Below, in pieces: positions 57,263-64,000 of a DNA stretch of 64,000 nt. The DNA is from Cycas panzhihuaensis (lineage: Eukaryota; Cycadophyta), in assembly GCA_023213395.1 (NCBI GenBank), contig CM041465.1:106895741-106959740 (forward strand). The letters run 5' to 3'. Within the stretch, counting starts at the first letter, position 1; every line of letters starts with the position of its first letter. Position numbers and translations under genes: made by a program. Below the pieces are notes generated by a model. It worked only from the letters and a program-made list of their open reading frames with translations, was not told the origin of the DNA and did not search any database.

Positions 57263-58700
57263 TGTTTATTTCATTGACTTTAACATAAATACCATCTCTA
57301 AACTTCTCAAGTTTGTCTTGTGCCAACAATTTGGTGAAGATGTGTGCCAACTTTTCATTAATAGGCTTGTAAATCAACTCAATCTCTCCATTTTGAGTCT
57401 TCTCTCTAATAAAATGATAACGCACCTCAATATGTTTCATGCATAAAACACTAGATTCTTAGCTATCTTCAATGTACTTGAATTATAATGGTCCAACTTT
57501 GTAATGCCTTTCTAATAAAAACCTAAATCACCAAGAAACAATTTTAACTAGATGGCTTTGCATGCTACAACTATAGCGTTATGCTGTGCTTTAGTAAAAG
57601 AAATGACATCATTGGGTTGTTTTTTGTTGCTCCAAGTTACAATAACTAATCTAAAACTAAAATAGTATCTAAAAATGAACCTTCTACTGTCAATGCATCC
57701 AACCTAATCTAAATAAAAAAGACCCTCCAAGACAAAATTATTGTTGTGGGTAAACTCAAGTCCATACTATAGTGTTTCCTACAAGTATCTCAAAATCTTC
57801 CTTCCAATTTTCTAATGGCTTTGCTTTAGTTCTATCATGAACTTGGATCCCATGCCTATTGCATAAATAATATTAGGTTTAGTTGTAATCAAATAAATGT
57901 AACTTTTAACTTTTTGTCTGTACAAATTGCCATATACCTGCTTCCCTTCATCTTAAGCTAATAACTTTGTCCATGCTTCCATTGGGATCAACGAAGGCTT
58001 GTAGTCCTCCATTCTGAATTTTTCCAAAATTTTCCATGTGTATTTAGTATGTAAAATGGATATCCTACTAGGTCTTTACCAAACTTCTAATTTGAGGAAA
58101 TAATGGAGTAGTTGAAGATCAATCATTTTAAAAGTGTTCTTTAAATCTTCTTTTAAGTCTTTTACAATTGAGGTATCATTGCTTGTTATGACTAAATCAC
58201 CAGCATACAAGAGCATGGAGATCACAAATCTTCCATCATGAACCTTTATATACAAGTTTGAATTAATTAACAAATTTTCAAATCCATTCTTATGAAAACA
58301 ATCATCAATTTTAAAAATACAAGGCTTTAATAAGCTACTTTAAGCCATACAAAGCCTTTTTTAGAGGGGACATACCAAATATCCCTTACCCTCCTTTGCA
58401 TATCCAAGTGGCTACTCCATATAGACCTCTTCTATCAAATCTCCATTAAGGAGAATACTGTTCATATCAAACTAGTGTAATTTCCATTTAAATTAGGAAG
58501 TGAAAGCAAGTATGATCCTCATAGTTATCATTTTTACTACTAGAGCAAATGTCTCCTGATCATCAACTCCTCCTTTCTACTTGAAGCCTTTAGCCACTAA
58601 TCTAGTTTTATATTTCAATCGAGCCATTTTATATGAATTTGGTCATATAAACCCATCTACATCTAATTGCACATTTCCCTTTGAGAAATTATACTAAATC
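57263..58700 (-). pseudogene. K copia RT and RNase H, active site mutated
   Basis: RNase H end at 57,440-57,210: KHIEVRYHFIREKTQNGEIE, then LAHIFTKLLAQDKLEKFRDG. RT: an open stretch at 58,273-58,076 with LYIKVHDGRFVISMLLYAGD, then LVITSNDTS and HYFLKLEVW. The YVDD box has become YAGD, losing the first catalytic Asp. Other RT blocks lie between 58,700 and 58,280 in shifted frames. Confidence 0.82.
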
Positions 58701-59757
58701 CCAAGTTTTATTCTTGCTCACTGCTCAGATTTCAACATCTATAACGCCTTTCCACTTTTTCTTTGAATTTGCCCCCTTAAAAGTGGAAGCCTTTTTTGCA
58801 TTAGGCACCTATGTCATAAGGTCATAATTGACCCTTATATAGGTCTCATCTTGGATTTTTACTTACCTTGTGTCTTAAGTGACTATGCATCAACAATTAT
58901 TTTCAGATACCATTTGAGCAACCTCTTTGATGGCAAAATGATTTCATATTTAACATCATCAAATCCCTCCTCTTCATCAATAGTATCAACTAATGCATTG
59001 ATCGATTATGATTCTGACATGACAAATTCTCTCAAAAAACTTGATTATAGTTGTTTCTTGATTTGTTTTCCTTTCTCCTGCCTAAATTGCAATGAACCTA
59101 GGGTTTTCTCCTTGTCACTTTCTTCAAATCTGGCGTCACAAGTTGTGTGCACCATTTTGATTTTTCGCCTGTACACTCAATAAGTTTTTCCCATCTCATT
59201 ATACCAAATGAAAATGCAATTTAAATTTTCTTAATCAAATTTTTATTGTTTCTCCTTTGGAATGTGTTTGCATCCTATACACTCAAAGATTCTATGAGGG
59301 CTCATTGTAGGATTTCTGTCTATCCAAGCCTCCTCAAGCATCACATTCCTAACAACCTTTATAGGACTCTTATTCGTCAAGTAAATTATTGCATCATAGC
59401 TCTTGTCAAATCTAGTAAACTCTTGGAATTCAATATTAACTTGGCATTTTCAATAAGAGTCATATTCATCCTTCCTATCATTTTATTTTACTATGGTGTA
59501 TATATAGTTGTGAACTACTTTTTGATTCCATGATTCTTACAACATCGATCAAATTCTTTGGAGGTGTATTCACCACTATTATTAGATCTGAGGATTTTCA
59601 ACCTGTGCACTTTTATTTTTAGCCTTCTCTTTAAATTCTTTGAAAATATCAAAGGCATGTGACTTCTCATTATGGAATAAACCCATGCTTTCCTCGAGAA
59701 AGCATCAAGGTAAAAAGTTATTTTGCACCTCCAAGTGATCTTGTTAGTATTAGTTCA

Positions 59758-60071
59758 TGCCAAGATTGTAAATGGTTTAACATGCACAACATACATCCAG
59801 ATCTTTAGCATACACAACAAGCATTAAATAACAAAGAATGATACACTGAATATATGTAGAAAAACCCTCTTGAGAAAGAAACCCACCAAGCCAAATCAAT
59901 CATTACATTCATTACAGTCCAACCTAGGGCTTGGAATATATATAAACCCATATGGTACATCCATATAAGAAATGCGACTCTTCGTTAATCATGGATATTC
60001 AACTAATCAACTCATTAATTAACCACATTTACATTAATTAACTATATGGTTAACACTTAACCACTCTAGCA
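59758..60071 (-). repeat. TRIM 3' LTR
   Basis: TGCCAAGATTG to CTCTAGCA, beside the PPT. About 80-85 percent similar by eye to the other copy. Confidence 0.88.
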
Positions 60072-60192
60072 TCCCCTTTAATGGAAATGTAAGGAATTAG
60101 GCTTCAATTAGAAATCTCCAAGCGAAGGCAGTATTTTCCAAAAGAGTTTTCCTAGGTATATCCTGTGTACTATTCTTTATTGTTTGATGCTT

Positions 60193-60204
60193 GCTCTGAT
60201 ACCA
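60193..60204 (-). other. TRIM primer binding site
   Basis: Minus strand TGGTATCAGAGC, a perfect initiator-Met site abutting the LTR at 60,205. Confidence 0.9.
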
Positions 60205-60538
60205 TGTTAAGATTGTGAATGGTTTAACATGCACAACATACATCCAAATCTTCAACATACATAACAAGCATCAAACAATAAAGAATAGTACACTAGATTT
60301 ATGTCGAGAAATTGTTTCAAGAAAAAGCCCACTAAGCCAAATCAATCGTTACGTTGATTGCACTATAATGAGATGATACATCCAATCTAAGGGTTGGTAT
60401 ATATATATAAACTTGTATGGTACGTCCATCTAAAGAGATGCAACTCTTCATTAATCATGGCCATTCAACTAATCAACTCACTAATTAACCACATTTACAT
60501 TAATGTAAGTATGTGGTTAACACTTAACCAATCTAATA
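60205..60538 (-). repeat. TRIM 5' LTR
   Basis: TGTTAAGATTG to ATCTAATA. Longer than the mate by about 20 bases owing to small insertions (for example a TA-dinucleotide run near 60,400). Confidence 0.88.
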
Positions 60539-60789
60539 GTCAACAAATATCATAGCGGACATAAGTCCAATTTCTCTTTTGCTCTTAAGGCTTTACCTCT
60601 TTCAAATTTCTCTTGATGTTCCTTGATCATTATACATGGTTCACATAGATAATTTTCAATTTCAAGTCTTGGTAAGCCATGTACCATATTCAATTTAAGC
60701 ATCAACCAAATACAAGACTAATTCAAATGTCCCATGCATCTAAGTCGTGAATGATTCTTGAGTTATATTAGTAGTAAATGCTCTTTGAT

Positions 60790-61165
60790 TTACATTTACG
60801 CCTTCGACTTATAAAGGCCATCTTCTTCTATACCTATTGCTATGACTTTTCCATTACTATCTTTGATTATATATTTGCCATGTTCAAAATGAACACTGAT
60901 GTTATTTTTCTTAATTTGACTAATAAAGATCATATCCTTCATTAGTCTAGGTACACAAAATGTCATTGATGTAAGTACTCTCACCACTTGGTGTAATTAT
61001 AAAGACCAAGCCAATTCCTTCAGCTTGTAGTATGGAGTCGTCACCAAGTATAACAAATTGACTTTTAGCCTCCCACACATGTCTAAACCATTCTAACTTG
61101 TATGCCATATGTCTAGCAACACTTGAATCAATATAACAAGCTTCATCAAAATTATACCTCAACTA
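60790..61165 (-). pseudogene. K copia protease and pre-integrase, degenerate
   Basis: Two overlapping open stretches (61,162-60,947 and 60,987-60,796) give CYIDSSVARHMAYKLEWF, VILGDDSILQAEGIG, FIITPSGESTYINDIL, then PRLMKDMIFISQIKKNNISV, HFEHGKYIIKD and DGLYKSKA. The copia protease motif normally DSGASRHM is DSSVARHM, so the Gly after the catalytic Asp is lost. One frameshift lies near 60,960. Confidence 0.85.
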
Positions 61166-61169
61166 TTAA

Positions 61170-61638
61170 ATTGGTATGAAGAGTCATTCCTTTTCATCCT
61201 TACTTGAAGAATGACCAAAAAAAGAACCAAACCGTTGTTTCTTTTGCTATTTCAACTAATCATACTATTTCTATTAATCATATTACAACTTTCTACGGTC
61301 TTTTTTAAAGTGCCTAGGTCTATCATAGTAATAACATACTCTTGATTTACCTAGCCCTTTAAAGAACTTACGACCCTTCTTCTAAGCATTATGTTCCTTG
61401 GGAGCAACATTCTTCTTCTAAATAAAGAGCTTATGCCCTTTGTACTTTATTGCATATGCACCAAGTGTTTTGCCTTTATTACTTTCTTTCAACAACTACT
61501 CTTGTTGTAATAGTAAACCCTCAAGTTCATTAAAAGTGATTGTGCGGAGTTTCTCAGCTATTGTCAAACTATGACAAACTTCTCATATGACTGGGGCAAA
61601 CTCTTTAACACAAAGGCAATCTATAGGAATCATAGTGG
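61170..61638 (-). pseudogene. K copia gag C-terminal part with mutated zinc knuckle
   Basis: FVLKSLPQSYEKFVIV (about 61,620-61,570) is the LRSLP..Y block of copia gag. A degenerate knuckle CYYYDRPRHFKKDRR lies near 61,310: two of the zinc-binding Cys are Tyr and Arg. The N-terminal gag is missing where L begins. Confidence 0.78.
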
Positions 61639-62086
61639 GCATTCATACAAAAAACAATTGAAAACACACAGATCTATGCTATTTAGCAAAGTAAATCCAA
61701 ATATACCATGTGATATGATGACAATTGCTAAAGTAAAATAACCAAATCTCAAAAGTTAATTAAAAATACTAATCACAAAGACAATAATAACAGTTCAATA
61801 TTATTTATAAAATGTCCAAAACTTACAATTATTGAACACCACAATACGTCCCCTTTTTAACATGGGGTGTCCTTCCAAAACAAATCCTGTGAAAATAAAA
61901 ATAGCAAATTGGATAATCTTCTAATGATGCCTTACAATAGGGATATGATGCCCCATATACAGGTGAAGTAAAATTTAAAAATAGAAGTTGGTTTTGAGAA
62001 AGGCATCCAACCAAAATTAAGAGAGAAAAATAAAGAACAAAATATTAAGAGTAGAGCCTAGTTATGCATTCAAAAGAAATGCTACA
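61639..62086 (-). repeat. L 3' LTR
   Basis: From TGGGCATTCATAC to AAATGCTACA. The right end is set by the PPT; the left end by the limit of K gag similarity and a TG. No mate LTR in the window. Confidence 0.5.
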
Positions 62087-62109
62087 AGTTCTCCCTGTTG
62101 AAAACATGT

Positions 62110-62330
62110 TTTGCCTTCAAAACATGGAAATGTGAGAATGTTGTTGGCACCATGCTTCAGATTCCCACGTGGCATCTTCCTTGTTGAGGCCTCTCCACCT
62201 GATCAAATACTCACAAATCTTCTTAGAGCAAAGCTGCTTAGTTTGAATATGGATAATGGCTTCAGGTTCTATAGTAAACTATCCTTCTTCGTCTAATATG
62301 GGAGGTATTGTCTTGATTATCATGGGAGGT
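62110..62330 (-). pseudogene. L chromodomain
   Basis: Fragments ILDEEG, FTIEPEAIIHIQTKQLCSK, EYLIRWRGLNKEDATWESEA fit the chromodomain of plant chromoviruses (the EYLIKWK..EDATWE block). It is thought to steer integration toward marked chromatin. One stop where Y or K is usual. Confidence 0.85.
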
Positions 62331-62389
62331 ATTGTCACAAGAGATGTGCAATACATTGTGCACTTTGTTGTTAAGTAGTAGATCAAGTT

Positions 62390-63340
62390 GGTAGGCTACC
62401 TCTTGTACGTTCTCCAAGATCTAATAAGGCCCATAAAATTGTGGCCACAATTTAAACCTCCTTGCTTGCTTTAGCGTAAATTGTTTACATAGTTGAAGCG
62501 TTAAAAAAAACCCACCTCCTTTGTCAAACAGCCTTTCTAATCTATGCAAATCAACTTTTTATTGCATATGGTTCCTTGCTAAGTTGAAATAGTCCTTCAA
62601 AATTTGTACTATCTGAGCCAACTATTGTTGTTGGTCCTATACAACAAGTACAAGGAGTTACTGGCCCATGGGAGGAGAGATAGGGGTTCATTACCATATA
62701 ATGCCTAAAAGAGTCATCTTGACCAAGGTGTGATAGGTGGTATTGTACCACCATTCAGTTGGATATAACCACCTATGCTAATGTTGTTACTTATTAGGTG
62801 AAAAGTTCTGAAGATAGCCTTCCAAACATTTATTCACTGCTTCTATTTGTGGATGATAGGCTATGCTCATTGTGAGCTTAGTACCTCCCTGGTGGAACAT
62901 CTCATGTCAAAAGTTGTTCATGAATTTTAGATTAGATCACTTACTATCACTTTGGGAAAACCCTGTAGTCTACAAAATTCTTTAATAAATAGATTGACAA
63001 TCTGACTAGCCTTAACTATGGACTGAGTACCTCTAAAGTGTGTATACTTAGCCAATTGATCCACTACTATAAATAACAAGTCCTTACTTCCTTATCTCAA
63101 TAGACTTATTATAAAATCCATTGATATTTCCTCCCATTTTTGTTCTAGTATATGTAACGGGTAAAGTGATCTTAGAATTCTAATATTTTCGCTATTGTTC
63201 TTTGACAAGTGTCGCATTCTAATACAAACTTGTAGACATCTACTTTCAAACTTTTCGAGAAAAATATATTATGGACTTGGAAATACATTTTGTCGATCCC
63301 TATGCACTAATAATGGTGTCACATGAACTTCTTGAATGAA
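62390..63340 (-). pseudogene. L gypsy integrase, degenerate
   Basis: From right to left: an H2C2-like zinc segment (about 63,300-63,180), ISMDFIISLLR and KDLLFIVVDQLAKYTHFRG (63,130-63,030), LQGFPKVIVSDLI (62,960) and later core and C-terminal pieces to LNCGHNFMGLI (about 62,440). The VVDQLAK and VSDLI segments carry the first two acidic positions. A GPY-like FMGL block precedes the chromodomain. Many stops. Confidence 0.8.
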
Positions 63341-63419
63341 CTTCTACTCGAGTGTTGATGTATAAGGGACAAAGATCTTCCCCCTATGCAAAATTAAATC
63401 AGTCCATAATCTGTATTTC

Positions 63420-64000
63420 GTTTGTGTTCTTGCTTGGATTTTTTAGAGTATATGTTGTGCCCTCGATCTTTCTAGTATTCTTGTACCAACTCGCGTGTCC
63501 AACTATGTGTGGCCATTGAAATTGCCCAAAGGGTGGGTTGCTTTGGATTCCTAGTTAGTGGATCTACCACCACATTCTCTTTCCCTTTCTTGTAGATGAT
63601 ACCAAAGTCGAAAGCTTGCAATTTGCTTACCCATTTTTGTTACTTGTTTGATAAAACCCTTTCATTCAAGAAATACTTAAGTCTGTCATGATTAGTCTTG
63701 ACGAAGAATTTGCTCCTTACTAAGTATTATTGCCATTGGTGGATGGCATGCATAATTGTAAGCATTTCCTTGTTGTAAATATGTTTTAGTTGTTTTCTTG
63801 AATTTAGTCTCTGACTTTCGTAAGCTATGGGTTGCTTGTTCTAAAGCAAAATTGCTTCTAATCCAACTCCTTAAGCATCACATTCCAAAACAAACGGTTC
63901 TCTTACGTCTTGTGTAGCTAAAACAGGGTAGTGAGCATCGCATTCTTCAATCCTTAGAAAGCTTATTCTACTGGTTGGTGCCATATGAAAGCTCCCTTCT
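63420..64000 (-). pseudogene. L RNase H, partial at window edge
   Basis: KGAFIWHQPVE at the very edge (RT connection), MLKELD, the ERVLSNK, stop, QKWVSKLQAFDF block (about 63,660-63,600) and IIYKKGKENVVVDPLTRNP (63,590-63,530). The last is the conserved RPGKxNxxADALSR motif at the end of gypsy RNase H; here the Ala-Asp is VD. Truncated by the window. Confidence 0.8.

Larger units (their letters stand above)
59758..60538 (-). mobile_element. TRIM: 781-bp miniature LTR element inside K integrase
   Basis: Two LTRs, 59,758-60,071 (314 bases) and 60,205-60,538 (334 bases), flank only 133 bases. On the minus strand the interior begins with an exact PBS TGGTATCAGAGC (60,193-60,204, touching the LTR) and ends with a PPT TAAAGGGGA (60,072-60,080). 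No coding capacity. LTR alignment: GGTTTAACATGCACAACATA, CAAGCCAAATCAATC, AATTAACCACATTTACATTA. This is the defining layout of a terminal-repeat retrotransposon in miniature. Flanks GTTCA and GTCAA are only a weak target duplication. Confidence 0.88.
58850..60720 (-). pseudogene. K copia integrase, interrupted by the TRIM
   Basis: To the right of the TRIM, EIENYLCEPCIMIKEHQEKF and KALRAKEKLDL (60,660-60,560) are the zinc-binding/pre-core segment. To the left, SLGGAK, LDAFSRKAWVYS (59,735-59,675), KIKVHRLKILRSNNSGEYTS and KEFDRCCKNHG (59,620-59,530) are the core. GEYTS holds the third acidic residue; the D of the normal DDFSRK is only partly kept. Hinge to about 58,850. Confidence 0.82.
56954..61638 (-). 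mobile_element. K: Ty1/copia element inserted in the LRR gene, cut by L in gag
   Basis: 3' LTR 56,954-57,252; PPT at 57,253-57,262 (minus TAAGGGGAG); then RNase H, RT, integrase, protease, zinc knuckle and part of gag on the minus strand up to about 61,638, where the LTR of gypsy L begins. The 5' LTR and gag start are not in the window. A TRIM (59,758-60,538) interrupts its integrase. Confidence 0.85.
61639..64000 (-). mobile_element. L: chromodomain gypsy element, 3' part, runs off the window
   Basis: 3' LTR about 61,639-62,086, PPT at 62,087-62,099 (minus AACAGGGAGAACT), chromodomain, integrase, RNase H on the minus strand to the window edge. A chromodomain after integrase marks the chromovirus branch of Ty3/gypsy. 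It sits in the gag of copia K. Confidence 0.82.

Noticed and set aside
1-64000. tRNA, rRNA, organelle-derived or bacterial insert
   Set aside because: I saw only PBS-type 12-base tRNA complements and no cloverleaf-length gene, rRNA word or organelle gene.

Overview
The window looks like intergenic DNA from a plant nuclear genome. Evidence: Ty3/gypsy and Ty1/copia LTR retrotransposons, an L1-like LINE of the plant type (ORF2 with a C-terminal RNase H), a miniature LTR element, and the start of a plant receptor-like-protein gene with an LRRNT-type N-terminus. The base composition is AT-rich. The elements are old (diverged LTRs, many stops and frameshifts) and heavily nested. This suits a very large, slowly purged genome such as a gymnosperm's, but I cannot name a species. 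I see no bacterial-type genes, tRNA, rRNA, CRISPR or intact cellular gene.

Layout. 1-10.9 kb holds two copies of one gypsy family (Tat/Ogre-like by its protease type) in opposite orientation: G1 on the minus strand (1-3.1 kb, with its putative LTR beyond) and G2 on the plus strand (7.4-10.9 kb). A different gypsy gag and 5' end, J, lies between them. 10.9-22.8 kb holds a remnant 5' end (F'), a copia gag/protease piece (E), and a plus-strand gypsy integrase (I). I is split by a nearly complete minus-strand gypsy element F of the same LTR family (target duplication CTATT/TTATT). 22.8-25.7 kb is AT-rich with nothing I recognise.

25.69-43.22 kb is one old minus-strand LTR element, C. Its 3' LTR is split by a full-length 7 kb LINE (18-bp target duplication). 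The LINE itself carries a 641-bp insert with Mutator-like termini. C's interior also holds copia element A. 43.27-50.54 kb is copia element B, a sister of A, which interrupts a plus-strand copia pol, D (50.5-53.6 kb).

53.8-56.95 kb is the only cellular locus: two direct copies of an upstream segment, a TATA box, a probable 5'-UTR intron, and the first part of an LRR receptor-like-protein gene, now a pseudogene. It is cut by copia element K, whose integrase holds a TRIM (miniature LTR element). K is in turn cut in gag by a minus-strand chromodomain gypsy element L that runs off the right edge.

No new biological system is evident. The interest lies in the readable insertion order, the two miniature or non-autonomous insertions, the long conserved leader of the A/B copia family, and the pseudogene whose promoter architecture can still be read. 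Every coding region seen is a broken transposon gene or a pseudogene.
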